Below, in pieces: positions 8,244-16,450 of a DNA stretch of 64,000 bases; the stretch's first letter is position 1; each line of letters opens with the position of its first letter. The DNA comes from Candidatus Petromonas tenebris. Lineage in GTDB: Bacteria > Bacillota > Clostridia > Peptostreptococcales > Caminicellaceae. Both the position numbers and the translations under genes were made by a program. The DNA lies in the NCBI GenBank assembly GCA_014236755.1, contig JACCKY010000006.1, forward strand, positions 1 to 64,000, written 5' to 3'. The notes below the pieces were generated by a model. It saw only the letters and a list, made by a program, of their open reading frames with translations. It had not been told where the DNA came from and ran no database searches.

Positions 8244-9617
8244 CTAAAAATATAGATCTCTTTCTCCTTTTTCAATTCTTTCCAGTCTTTGTATAGTTTC
8301 GTCTTTTATCTTTCTATCGACTATCTTATTTAATTCTCTTTCAATTAGTTTTTCGCCTTCATCTTTAGTCTGGGTGGAGGCATGGTCTAGAAGATATTCC
8401 TTAAAGGTAAGTATTGCATTGGGATGACAAAATTCATGGATATGGGCATCCTTTGCCAGCTCCATAAAGGCTTCACCGGTTCTCTTTGCTCGATAACATG
8501 CTGTACAGAAGCTTGGTAGATGTCCTTGGTTTACGGCAACTCTTATGACCTCATCTACGCTTCTTTCATCACTTGTCTCAAATTGTGTAGCTTCACTGTC
8601 ATCTTCTTCATATCCACCAGGATTTGTTTTTGAACCGGCAGAAATTTGAGATACTCCAAGTTCTAATAGCTCATCTCTTAGTTTAGCACTTTCTCTGGTA
8701 GACAATATGATTCCTGTATATGGAACTGCAATCCTATATACAGCAACGATTTTCTTCAAATCATGATCTGATACAGGATAAGGTACTTCTGAAAGGGCTG
8801 AATTAAAGGCTGGTCTAAGTCTCGGTATAGAAATAGTATGGGGCCCTACATGATATTTATTATCTAAGTAATCTGAGTGAATCAATGTAGCCAGTACATC
8901 AAACTTATAATCATATAATCCCAGTAAAACGCCTATACCCAGATCATCAATACCTGCTTCAAAGGCCCTATCCAGTGCAGTAAGTCTCCAATCATAATCT
9001 GATTTTGAACCGCTTGGATGCATTTTTTTATAGGTTTCTCTATGATAGGTTTCCTGGAATATCTGATAGGTTCCTATTCCTACTTTTTTTAGTTTTTTGA
9101 AGTCTTCTACAGTCATCGGAGCGGAATTTACATTGATTCTTCTTATGTCAACATTCTCATATACTGCTTTTACCGAATTCACTATATGTTCTATATCTGT
9201 CTTTCTCTCATCCTCTCCACATACCATCAGTATTCTCTTATGTCCCTGTGCTTCAATAGCCTTTGCTTCCTTTACAACCTCGTCTGCCGACAATGTTCTT
9301 CTGTGAAGCTCTTTATTAGCCGATCTAAATCCACAGTAGAGGCAGTTATTGGTGCATTCATTGCTAGTGTACAGAGGGGCAAAAACTACTATCCTATTCC
9401 CATAGATCTTCTCTTTTATATATCTTGCTGCATCAAACATCTTTTCTAAAAGTTCATCATCTTCGATCTGTAGCAAAGCCGCAGCCTCTTCAAAGGTTAT
9501 ACCAAAGCAATCCCTTGATTTTTCAATTATATTCAAAATTTCATTCTTTGAATATTTCTTTCCCTTTTCTAACAATTCCATAATTTCTTTTTCATTAATG
9601 ATTTTAGTAGTATCCAC
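8244..9617 (-). CDS. hydG: [FeFe]-hydrogenase radical SAM maturase HydG
   Basis: Radical SAM tyrosine lyase that makes the CO and CN ligands and the Fe synthon of the H-cluster. Seen: the N-terminal radical SAM cluster CTNNCLYC (Cys88, Cys92, Cys95), a TIM-barrel core of the ThiH type, and the C-terminal auxiliary-cluster domain with FCTACYRAKRTGEAFM, whose CxxC Cys residues hold the second Fe-S cluster. 457 aa is close to the family length. The GTG start follows GGGAGGAATG. It lies in the order TM1266 - hydG - hydE - hydF, so maturation genes are co-transcribed. Confidence 0.96.
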   Translation of the reverse strand: MDTTKIINEKEIMELLEKGKKYSKNEILNIIEKSRDCFGITFEEAAALLQIEDDELLEKMFDAARYIKEKIYGNRIVVFAPLYTSNECTNNCLYCGFRSANKELHRRTLSADEVVKEAKAIEAQGHKRILMVCGEDERKTDIEHIVNSVKAVYENVDIRRINVNSAPMTVEDFKKLKKVGIGTYQIFQETYHRETYKKMHPSGSKSDYDWRLTALDRAFEAGIDDLGIGVLLGLYDYKFDVLATLIHSDYLDNKYHVGPHTISIPRLRPAFNSALSEVPYPVSDHDLKKIVAVYRIAVPYTGIILSTRESAKLRDELLELGVSQISAGSKTNPGGYEEDDSEATQFETSDERSVDEVIRVAVNQGHLPSFCTACYRAKRTGEAFMELAKDAHIHEFCHPNAILTFKEYLLDHASTQTKDEGEKLIERELNKIVDRKIKDETIQRLERIEKGERDLYF

Positions 9618-9668
9618 AAAACATTCCTCCCATTTTTCAATAACGATTTCTGACTGAAATCTTTAGCC

Positions 9669-9914
9669 TTACTTCTTTGTTAATGCACTCTTAACAGTTA
9701 CTCCTTTGAGTCTCCCTAACCTTCCTGTCATAGCTCCAATTTTATCTGTTGTGCCGTCTACTATTATCGAGATAACATTTACATTTTTTTCTTTATAAGG
9801 AACTCCCATTCTTCCAATTATTAAATCTGAATAACTTGAAAGTATTGAATTAACAGTTTGGACATTCTCTATGTCTTCTACTAATATAGCTACAACTCCA
9901 ATTCTCTTATCCAT
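9669..9914 (-). CDS. TM1266-family iron-only hydrogenase system regulator
   Basis: Small ACT-like protein (81 aa) of the TM1266 family, commonly found beside hydrogenase maturation genes and assumed to act as a regulator. Seen: RIGVVAILVEDIENVQTVNS at the start, IIGRMGVPYKEKNVNVIS, and the closing GRLGRLKGVTVKSAL, all typical of the family. No DNA-binding helix is visible, so how it regulates is not clear from the sequence. AGGAGG precedes the ATG. It is the first gene of the maturation operon and lies just after a leader terminator. Confidence 0.9.
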   Translation of the reverse strand: MDKRIGVVAILVEDIENVQTVNSILSSYSDLIIGRMGVPYKEKNVNVISIIVDGTTDKIGAMTGRLGRLKGVTVKSALTKK

Positions 9915-10240
9915 AATAGAACTATCCTCCTTTATTTTTATCCCAAAACAAAAAACTCCCTAAAAGATAGGAAAGTAACCATCCCTTAGGAAGTTTATAT
10001 TTACCACTACTTTCTTACCTTTTGCTCAGAATAATCCTTGCAATCAGCTTGATTTTGAAATTTCCTCCTAATGAATAAAATCCATCAGTCAGAATTAGCT
10101 TTATTCTATTTTTATGATTTTTTATAGATGGACAACTTTAAGATTCAATTTATGTCACTTTAGGGATTTTGAGGTTTCCTTCTGAGTGATTTTGAAGCAT
10201 TTGTTGCTACTTCTATCTTTTTTAATAGAGCAACAAATCT
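9915..10240 (-). promoter_or_regulatory. candidate structured leader of the hydrogenase maturation operon
   Basis: About 410 bp separate the hydA terminator from the TM1266 start. On the minus strand this stretch holds a perfect 10-bp hairpin (ATTTGTTGCT / AGCAACAAAT, 10199-10238), several unpaired conserved-looking purine runs, a TTAGGAGGAAATTT segment (10058-10071) and a strong terminator (9945-9996). The TTAGGA of that segment is complementary to the 5' arm of the terminator, so the two could compete. I could not match it to T-box, cobalamin, FMN, c-di-GMP, Moco or THF leader motifs. A protein-binding attenuator or an unknown riboswitch are both possible. Confidence 0.4.
9945..9996 (-). 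terminator. leader terminator just upstream of TM1266
   Basis: Stem AAACTTCCTAA / TTAGGGAGTTT (11 bp with one G-U) followed by TTTTTTGTTTT on the minus strand. It ends about 13 bp before the ribosome site of the TM1266 gene. It is unlikely to serve hydA, which has its own terminator 340 bp upstream. Confidence 0.7.
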
Positions 10241-10329
10241 TCACATGAATCAGAATGATTCTCAAAATCTTAATAAATTAAACCTTGAACTTTATTATCT
10301 ATATTAATATTTTAACAAATTTTTTCAAA

Positions 10330-10359
10330 AAAGGGTAAATGAATTTTCATCTACCCTTT
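10330..10359 (-). terminator. intrinsic terminator of hydA
   Basis: Stem built from AAAGGGTA-ATG and CAT-TACCCTTT with an AATTTT loop. On the minus strand it is followed by a T-rich tract (CCCTTTTTTG). It lies directly after the hydA stop. Confidence 0.8.
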
Positions 10360-10365
10360 ATCTTT

Positions 10366-11187
10366 TTATTTTTCTGAAGCTACAGCAGCTTCCTCTACTA
10401 CACGACTGCGTTCATTAGATTCAATAGGATATATTTCTCTTTTATGATAATGAGTATGCAGTAGTTCATGAGACTTATGACTGTTTGGTTTACCTAAAAA
10501 CTCAGCATAGATCCTCTTAATCGTTGGGTTCTTATGGGATTTTCTTATAGTCTTTAATTCATCTTCTTCATATAATGCCTTAGCTCTTTCAGCTCTTACA
10601 TCTATATTCATTCTAGTTTTAGCATCAACATGTGGTTGTCCACCACCATTTACACAACCACCACTACATCCCATAATTTCTATAAAGTGATAGTCAGCTT
10701 CGCCGGCTTTAACTTTATCTAAAAGCTTAGCTGCATTGGCAGTACCATGGGCTACTGCAACCTTTATCGTCTTATCTCCAATAGTTATAGCTGCTTCTTT
10801 AATTCCTTCTTCAACACCTCTAACATCTTTATATTCGATATCTTCCAAGTCTTCTCCTGTTAATACGTCAGCAACAGTTCTAAGGGCAGCTTCCATAACT
10901 CCACCTGTAGCTCCGAATATAACACCTGCTCCTGTATATTCACCAAATACTTGGTCAAATCCTTCATCAGGCAGCTTCATAAAGTCTAATCTGGCCTGCT
11001 TAATCATCTTACCTAACTCTCTAGTAGTAAGAACTGCATCCACATCTCTTAGGTCATTAACTTTCAGTTCCTCTCTTGCTGATTCTGTCTTTTTGGAAGT
11101 ACATGGCATTATTGAAACCACAAATATATTTTTAGGATCGATATCGTTCATTTCTGCATAGTATGACTTAAGCACTGCACCCATCAT
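10366..11187 (-). CDS. hydA: HydA C-terminal part (H-cluster domain), separated by a frameshifting deletion
   Basis: Second half of the catalytic [FeFe]-hydrogenase subunit. It begins inside the H-cluster domain at the family segment KSPHQMMGAVLKSYYAE, the first ATG in frame being at 11187. It contains motif L2 (MPCTSKK) and motif L3 (EIMGCSGGCVNGGGQP), which carry three of the four Cys ligands of the cubane, and a normal HydA C-terminus (SHKNPTIKRIYAEFLGKP, LLHTHYHKR). There is no ribosome site before 11187, so on its own it is probably not translated, except by coupling to the overlapping upstream frame. See the 11168-12115 entry: together they make about 588 aa of a protein that should be about 19 residues longer. 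Confidence 0.9.
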   Translation of the reverse strand: MMGAVLKSYYAEMNDIDPKNIFVVSIMPCTSKKTESAREELKVNDLRDVDAVLTTRELGKMIKQARLDFMKLPDEGFDQVFGEYTGAGVIFGATGGVMEAALRTVADVLTGEDLEDIEYKDVRGVEEGIKEAAITIGDKTIKVAVAHGTANAAKLLDKVKAGEADYHFIEIMGCSGGCVNGGGQPHVDAKTRMNIDVRAERAKALYEEDELKTIRKSHKNPTIKRIYAEFLGKPNSHKSHELLHTHYHKREIYPIESNERSRVVEEAAVASEK

Positions 11188-12115
11188 TTGATGAGGTGAT
11201 TTGCCAACCTGGTGAACATGAAGTAATCATTGGTAGCTTTTCACCATTTTGAATTCTATCTAATAGCTCATGACCTTCTTCCATAATAGTAAGGTCTGCT
11301 CCAAAGTTAGTATCGAATACTTTATCAAACCCTAATCTTCTTAATGCTGCAACCATCTTACCTGTTACTCTAGTTCCTATTGGGAGTCCAAACTCTTCAC
11401 CCAAAGCCGCTCTAACTGCTGGTGCAGTTTGAACTAAAACGTGAGTTTTTGGATCTTCTATGGCATCCCAAACTCTTTCTATATCTGATTTTTCTCTTAG
11501 AGCAGCTACTGGACATACGTTTATACATTGTCCACAGTAGATACATGGAGCTTCATCCATACTCTTGTTAAAGGCTGGAGCCACTTCAGTTGTAAATCCT
11601 CTATTAGTAAAGTCAAGAATACCGATATTTTGAACCTTTTTACAAGTATTTACACATCTTCCGCACAGAATACACTTGCTTGAGTCTCTTACTATAGAAT
11701 GAGATATATCATCTACAGTACCTACTCTCTTTTCTCCGTTAAAGCTTACTTCTTTTATACCTAGTTCTTCAGATAATGTTTGCAATTCGCAATTTCTATT
11801 TCTAAAGCATGTTAAACATTCTCTATTATGATTAGCAAGAATAAGCTCTACAGTAGTTTTTACTGCATCTCTAACTTTTTTTGTATTAGTCTTTACTACC
11901 ATACCATCCCTTACGGGCAGTACACATGAAGCTTGAAGGCTTCTTGCTCCTTCTACCTCTACCAAACATACCCTACAAGCTCCTACTTCATTTATTTCCT
12001 TTAGATAACAAAGTGTTGGTATATCTATTCCTGCTTCTTTAGCAGCTTCAAGTACCGTATAATTACTTGGTACGCTTACTTCTAAACCATTTATGGTTAA
12101 AGTTACCTTCTCCAT
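11168..12115 (-). CDS. hydA: HydA N-terminal part (Fe-S relay and motif L1), truncated by a deletion
   Basis: First half of the catalytic subunit of the NADH/ferredoxin-linked [FeFe] hydrogenase. Seen: [2Fe-2S] domain (CYLKEINEVGACRVC), His-Cys3 cluster segment (HNRECLTCFRNRNCELQ), two [4Fe-4S] motifs (CILCGRCVNTC, CIYCGQCINVC), then the start of the H-cluster domain up to motif L1, TSCSPGW. Straight after the Trp the DNA continues with the sequence that should encode KSPHQMMGA but in another frame, giving ten foreign residues and a stop at 11168. About 19 codons plus two bases are missing. The second Cys of the usual TSCCPxW is Ser, a variant I believe occurs in multimeric enzymes but could not verify. 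Confidence 0.92.
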   Translation of the reverse strand: MEKVTLTINGLEVSVPSNYTVLEAAKEAGIDIPTLCYLKEINEVGACRVCLVEVEGARSLQASCVLPVRDGMVVKTNTKKVRDAVKTTVELILANHNRECLTCFRNRNCELQTLSEELGIKEVSFNGEKRVGTVDDISHSIVRDSSKCILCGRCVNTCKKVQNIGILDFTNRGFTTEVAPAFNKSMDEAPCIYCGQCINVCPVAALREKSDIERVWDAIEDPKTHVLVQTAPAVRAALGEEFGLPIGTRVTGKMVAALRRLGFDKVFDTNFGADLTIMEEGHELLDRIQNGEKLPMITSCSPGWQITSSNDGCSA

Positions 12116-12147
12116 CGTTCACCTCTCCTTTGCTCAGATTTGTAGAT

Positions 12148-13938
12148 TTACTTTTTGATTATGGCGTTAAATGGACATTTTTCCATACAAGCGCCGCACT
12201 TAATACATGCATCCTGATCTATTGAGTGTAACTTCTTAGTTTCGCCGCTGATGCATCCAACCGGACACGCCTTAGCACATAGAGTACATCCCTTACAAGC
12301 TTCTGTTATAAAGTACTGTAGCAATGACTGACATGCTCCTGCTGGACATTTTTTATCATAAACATGGGCTTCATATTCATCTCTAAAGTATTGAAGAGTT
12401 GACAATACTGGGTTTGGAGCAGTTTGTCCAAGTCCGCAAAGAGATGCTGATTTTATTGTATAAGCAAGGTTTTCAAGCTTTTCAAGGTCTGCAGGCTCAC
12501 CTTTACCTTCTGTAATCTTTTCTAATATTTCAAGCATTCTCTTTGTACCTTCTCTACAAGGTGTACACTTACCACATGATTCATCTACAGTAAAATCCAA
12601 GAAAAATCTCGCTATGTCAACCATACAGTTATCTTCATCCATTACTATCATACCGCCGGAACCCATCATTGATCCTAAGGCGATTAAATTATCGTAGTCA
12701 ATTGGCGTATCCAAATGCTCTGCAGTTATACATCCGCCTGATGGGCCACCAGTTTGAACTGCCTTGAACTTCTTACCGTTTGGTATTCCGCCGCCTATTT
12801 CAAAGATAACTTCTCTTAAAGTAGTTCCCATTGGTATTTCAAGAAGTCCCGTATTGTTTATTTTTCCACCTAATGCAAATACCTTGGTACCCTTTGATTT
12901 TTCAGTTCCTATACCTGCAAACCAGTCTGCTCCCTTTAGGATGATTTGAGGTATATTCGCATAGGTCTCGACGTTATTTAAAAGTGTTGGCTTATCCCAT
13001 AAGCCTTTGTTGGCAGGGAATGGAGGTCTTGGTCTTGGCATACCTCTCTTACCTTCTATAGACTGAAGAAGTGCAGTCTCTTCACCACATACGAAAGCTC
13101 CGGCACCAAGTCTTACTTCTAAGTCAAAGTCAAATCCTGTTCCAAATATATCTTTTCCAAGCAATCCATATTTTTTTGCCTGTTCTATGGCTATCTGAAG
13201 TCTTTTTACTGCTATTGGGTATTCAGCTCTTACATAAACATAACCTTGATTTGCCCCTACAGCGTAACCAGCTATTGCCATAGCTTCTATGACTGCATGG
13301 GGGTCTCCTTCAAGTACACTTCTGTCCATAAATGCACCTGGGTCACCTTCGTCAGCATTACATGCAACGTATTTTTGATCTCCTTTAGCTCTATAAGTAA
13401 ATTCCCATTTAAGTCCTGTTGGGAATCCTCCACCTCCACGACCACGAAGTCCTGATTTCTTTATAGTATCAATAACTTCTTCAGGTGTCATTTCAGTTAA
13501 AACTTTACCTAATGCTCTATATCCATCCATCGCTATATATTCATCTATATTTTCTGGATTAATCACACCACAGTTTCTAAGGGCTACTCTTTGCTGCTTT
13601 TTATAGAATCCTACTTCATTTACTGATTTAACCTGATCTCCTTCTACTGCTTCTTTATATAGAAGTTCTTTTACTATTCTTCCCTTTAATAAATGTTCTT
13701 CCGTAATTTTTTCTACGTCTTCTACCTTTATCTGACTATAAAATGCTCCTTCTGGGTATACTATAACTATAGGACCTGCTTCACATAAACCAAAACATCC
13801 TGTTTTTACAAGCTTAACTTCCTTAGTAAGGTCGTGCTTTTCCAGTTCTTGTTCAAACTTTTCCAATATTTTTACTGAACCTGATGATGTACATCCCGTA
13901 CCACCACATATGAGTACATGTGATCTATATAATTCCAT
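12148..13938 (-). CDS. hydB: NADH-dependent [FeFe]-hydrogenase subunit B (NuoF-like, flavin and NAD binding)
   Basis: Diaphorase subunit of the electron-bifurcating HydABC complex; it binds FMN and NAD(H) and passes electrons to HydA. Domains in order: N-terminal thioredoxin-like [2Fe-2S] fold (CGGTGCTSSG and CFGLCEAGP, about 11-55), the NuoF core with glycine-rich FMN/NAD site (LRGRGGGGFPTGLKW, about 170; YACNADEGDPGAFMD region), SLBB fold, the N3-type cluster motif ESCGKCTPCREGTKR, and a C-terminal two-cluster ferredoxin (CKGCTLCAKACPVGCI, CIKCGACMEKCPFNAI). 596 aa is normal for HydB. AGGGAGG precedes the ATG. It lies 33 bp upstream of hydA on the same strand. Confidence 0.96.
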   Translation of the reverse strand: MELYRSHVLICGGTGCTSSGSVKILEKFEQELEKHDLTKEVKLVKTGCFGLCEAGPIVIVYPEGAFYSQIKVEDVEKITEEHLLKGRIVKELLYKEAVEGDQVKSVNEVGFYKKQQRVALRNCGVINPENIDEYIAMDGYRALGKVLTEMTPEEVIDTIKKSGLRGRGGGGFPTGLKWEFTYRAKGDQKYVACNADEGDPGAFMDRSVLEGDPHAVIEAMAIAGYAVGANQGYVYVRAEYPIAVKRLQIAIEQAKKYGLLGKDIFGTGFDFDLEVRLGAGAFVCGEETALLQSIEGKRGMPRPRPPFPANKGLWDKPTLLNNVETYANIPQIILKGADWFAGIGTEKSKGTKVFALGGKINNTGLLEIPMGTTLREVIFEIGGGIPNGKKFKAVQTGGPSGGCITAEHLDTPIDYDNLIALGSMMGSGGMIVMDEDNCMVDIARFFLDFTVDESCGKCTPCREGTKRMLEILEKITEGKGEPADLEKLENLAYTIKSASLCGLGQTAPNPVLSTLQYFRDEYEAHVYDKKCPAGACQSLLQYFITEACKGCTLCAKACPVGCISGETKKLHSIDQDACIKCGACMEKCPFNAIIKK

Positions 13939-13980
13939 TTTTTTACCTCCCTTTAATCTTTCAAGTCATTCTTTTGGGTC

Positions 13981-14120
13981 AGCTCACAACTGACTGCTGA
14001 CAGGATTAGGGTTTTCCCCTTAGATCATTTTTTAGCTTAGGACTAGCAGAATTAATTTCAATATATATATATATAACAAGCTTAGTTTTTGTTATCTATT
14101 ACCCGTCACCTGTGACCTAC
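13981..14120. repeat. heptanucleotide fragments inside the hyd operon
   Basis: The 185-bp gap between hydB and the ferredoxin-like gene begins with 7-mers AGCTCAC, AACTGAC and TGCTGAC (13981-14001) and ends with ATTACCC, GTCACCT and GTGACCT (14098-14118). Between them is an (AT)n run near 14062. Both arrays match unit types in the longer dispersed elements, so this looks like a partial or eroded element placed between co-directional operon genes. Confidence 0.5.
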
Positions 14121-14123
14121 TTT

Positions 14124-14492
14124 TTACTTTTCATATGCTCCTATTGTGTATTCACTTACTACTCTTCCGTTTACTATATGTTCAGCTATGACTCTCTTAG
14201 CTTTTTCTGCATTCATCTCTACGTATGTTACTTTATCATCGCCTTCTTTATAAACCTCTATAATCGGCTCTAGTCTGCAAACTCCAATACATCCTGTTTG
14301 AGTTATTTCTACATCACTTAAATTTCTTTTTTGTACTTCCTCAAGCAGTGCAGTAAGTACTGGTCTTGCCCCTGCCGAAATACCACAAGTTGCCATACCT
14401 ACTACTATTCTTGTACCTTTTCTTTCCTTTCTAAGGTCTACCTTCTTAAGGGCTTCTTCTCTGATCTTAGCCAATTCCTCTAATGATTTCAT
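14124..14492 (-). CDS. thioredoxin-like [2Fe-2S] ferredoxin of the hydrogenase operon
   Basis: 122-aa protein with a thioredoxin-like [2Fe-2S] fold, as found in the C-terminal half of NuoE and the N-terminal part of HydB. The four Cys positions are visible in GMATCGISAGA (two Cys would be expected here, one is present) and in TQTGCIGVCRLEP; so it shows three Cys in the expected places. Proteins of this kind are often encoded between hydC and hydB, and are presumed to be an extra electron carrier of the complex. It is preceded by hydC and followed by hydB on the same strand. I call the family with confidence but cannot tell whether it is a true subunit. Confidence 0.82.
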   Translation of the reverse strand: MKSLEELAKIREEALKKVDLRKERKGTRIVVGMATCGISAGARPVLTALLEEVQKRNLSDVEITQTGCIGVCRLEPIIEVYKEGDDKVTYVEMNAEKAKRVIAEHIVNGRVVSEYTIGAYEK

Positions 14493-14595
14493 ATTTTAAA
14501 CCTCCCCAATCAATTTAAATTCGTAGTAAAATGCTCATATATTTTGGGCACGAAAATATTTTCCTGATAATAGACCATGTTTGTTAATTAACAGA

Positions 14596-15069
14596 TTAAT
14601 ATTTTGCTAAAATTCCAGGAACATCTGATTCTACTAATCTACCATATACATCTTCATTAACAGTCAATACTGGTGCAAGTCCACATGCTCCTATACATCT
14701 TGTAGCTTCCAATGAAAACTTACCATCTGGTGATGTTCCACCTACTTCAACGTTTGCTTCTTTGCTAATTCTGTCAATTATAGCCTGTGCTCCTTTAACA
14801 TAGCAGGCTGTTCCTAAACATACTCCTATTAAATAATCTCCTTTAGGCTCAAGTGAAAACTGTGAGTAAAATGTTACTACACCATAAATCTCTGCCATAG
14901 GTATGTTTAGCTTTTCTGATATAACCTTTTGTACTTCCAACGGAAGGGCACCAAATATTTTTTGTCCTTCTGTAAGAACAGGCATCAATGCACCTTTTGT
15001 GTCCTTATACTTTTTAATAACTTGATCAAGCTTTTCAAAATTTTCCTTAGTTAAAATATTCTTTGCCAT
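14596..15069 (-). CDS. hydC: NADH-dependent [FeFe]-hydrogenase subunit C (NuoE-like)
   Basis: Small [2Fe-2S] subunit of HydABC, equivalent to the 24-kDa NuoE subunit of complex I. Seen: an N-terminal helical bundle (LMPVLTEGQKIFGALPLEVQ, then IPMAEIYGVVTFYSQF) and a thioredoxin-like cluster domain with Cys in GVCLGTACYVKGA and, later, ATRCIGACGLAPV, which are the four cluster ligands. 157 aa is typical. A GGGGAGG ribosome site precedes the ATG. It is the first gene of the hydC - ferredoxin - hydB - hydA operon, with a 356-bp upstream region. It might also pair with the NuoG-like N-terminus of the nearby formate dehydrogenase. Confidence 0.95.
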   Translation of the reverse strand: MAKNILTKENFEKLDQVIKKYKDTKGALMPVLTEGQKIFGALPLEVQKVISEKLNIPMAEIYGVVTFYSQFSLEPKGDYLIGVCLGTACYVKGAQAIIDRISKEANVEVGGTSPDGKFSLEATRCIGACGLAPVLTVNEDVYGRLVESDVPGILAKY

Positions 15070-15161
15070 AGTACCTCCCCTTTTCTCATTAATTATTTAA
15101 TAAAAAATGATAATTTTTTAACCTTGTTTTGTATAAGAAAAATGGGTCTACAATGAAAAAT

Positions 15162-15180
15162 ACAATTTTGCGAAAATTGT
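15162..15180. promoter_or_regulatory. perfect palindrome in the hydC upstream region
   Basis: ACAATTTT-GCG-AAAATTGT, 19 bp with eight-base perfect arms, about 95 bp upstream of hydC. It looks like an operator. It does not fit the Rex consensus TTGTTAANNNNTTAACAA. The remainder of 15070-15425 is AT-rich, with several TATAAT-like sequences (for example around 15315) but no promoter I can fix. Confidence 0.4.
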
Positions 15181-15425
15181 CTTCACTTTAACCCTTAATT
15201 TTTTGTCCTTTAATAAATTAAATTTATTACCCTAGTAAATACGTAAATATATCTTTTAGAATGTTTTACATAACCATGAATAGTGTATTAAATATCATTT
15301 TAACATAACAAATCATTATAATTATAACACCTATTTATAAATTTGTATACACTTTGTTATAAAATGTCATAAAATTAATATTTTACCCAAAATCGATTTA
15401 TTTAAACAAAAAATCAAAAATTTTT

Positions 15426-16346
15426 TTAATCTGTTTCATTGAGTTGCATAACCCTTCTGTCCAGCTCTTCTGCCGCATTATATCCCATTCTCTTTTGTCG
15501 GTGATTTCTTGCTGCCGCTTCAAGAATTACTGCAAGATTTCTTCCTGGTCTGACTGGAAGAGTTAGCTTAGATATATTCACTCCTAGTATCTCCATATAT
15601 TCTTCCTCAAGGCCCAGCCTATCATAATGCTTAAATTTATCTGCTGTCTCTAACTGTACTACCAGGTCTATGGTTTTAGTATCTCTTACAGCTCCCATAC
15701 CGTAGAGTTTAGCTATATCTAATATTCCTATTCCTCTAATCTCAAGAAAATGCTTTATAATCTCGGGTGCCGTACCAACTAAGGTCATATCATCAACTTT
15801 TTTTATCTTTACTGCATCATCGGAAACCAGTCTATGACCTCTTTTAACTAACTCAAGGGCAGTTTCTGATTTCCCTACTCCACTTTCACCAAATATCAGA
15901 ACACCTATACCGTTTACATCAACCAGAACTCCGTGCAGTGTTATAGTTGGGGCAAGTTCATCCTCTAAATAATTTATCAATTTACTTATGAACTTTGTAG
16001 TGGGCAAATTAGTTCTAAATATGGGCCTGTTATATCTTTTTGCTGCTTCTATGAATTCATCAAATACCTCCAGGCCTCTCGTGAAAATCAGACAGGGAAT
16101 GTCGTACTTCATTATTTTACATGCTCTTTTTCTTCTATCTTCCTTTGATAGTTTTGAAAAGTAGCACCATTCAACTCTTCCTATTAGCTGAACCCTTTCA
16201 TGGGCAAAAAGTTCAAAGTAGCCAGCTAATTGAAGTCCAGGCCTATTCAATTCACTTGTTGAAATTATAATATTCTTGTCTTTAAATTCAATAACTATCT
16301 CCAAGTCAAGATCTTTAACAAGTTTATCTATGGTAAGAGTCTGCAA
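15426..16346 (-). CDS. hprK: HPr kinase/phosphorylase
   Basis: Bifunctional enzyme that phosphorylates and dephosphorylates HPr at the regulatory serine, controlling carbon catabolite repression in Firmicutes. Seen: N-terminal domain starting LTIDKLVKDLDLEIV, P-loop GESGVGKSE (about residue 155), the family signature IRGIGILDIAKLYGMGAVRD, and the C-terminal VRPGRNLAVILEAAARNHR. I place the start at TTG 16346, not at an ATG 20 codons upstream, because AGGCGGTGG lies directly before it and the family begins at this point; the result, 306 aa, matches usual length. uvrC lies just upstream on the same strand. Confidence 0.95.
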   Translation of the reverse strand: MQTLTIDKLVKDLDLEIVIEFKDKNIIISTSELNRPGLQLAGYFELFAHERVQLIGRVEWCYFSKLSKEDRRKRACKIMKYDIPCLIFTRGLEVFDEFIEAAKRYNRPIFRTNLPTTKFISKLINYLEDELAPTITLHGVLVDVNGIGVLIFGESGVGKSETALELVKRGHRLVSDDAVKIKKVDDMTLVGTAPEIIKHFLEIRGIGILDIAKLYGMGAVRDTKTIDLVVQLETADKFKHYDRLGLEEEYMEILGVNISKLTLPVRPGRNLAVILEAAARNHRQKRMGYNAAEELDRRVMQLNETD

Positions 16347-16450
16347 AAAACCACCGCCTAACCACTTTTGTTTTATTTTAACATATTTTTGATCAAAATA
16401 ATACAAATTTCGATATCGTCATTTCATAATAACTATTTTTTATAAAAAGG

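Noticed and set aside
9915-10240. Known riboswitch class for the TM1266 leader
   Set aside because: I looked for T-box, cobalamin, FMN, TPP, SAM, c-di-GMP, Moco and THF hallmarks and found none; kept only as an unassigned leader.
10736-11161. 141-aa open frame antisense to hydA
   Set aside because: It mirrors the conserved hydA reading frame and has no ribosome site or recognisable motif.
10366-12115. Programmed ribosomal frameshift in hydA
   Set aside because: About 19 codons of conserved sequence are missing at the junction and there is no slippery heptamer or downstream pseudoknot, so simple frameshifting would not restore the family sequence.
14062-14076. (AT)n tract between hydB and the ferredoxin-like gene as a promoter
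   Set aside because: It is a simple dinucleotide run without a paired -35 element.
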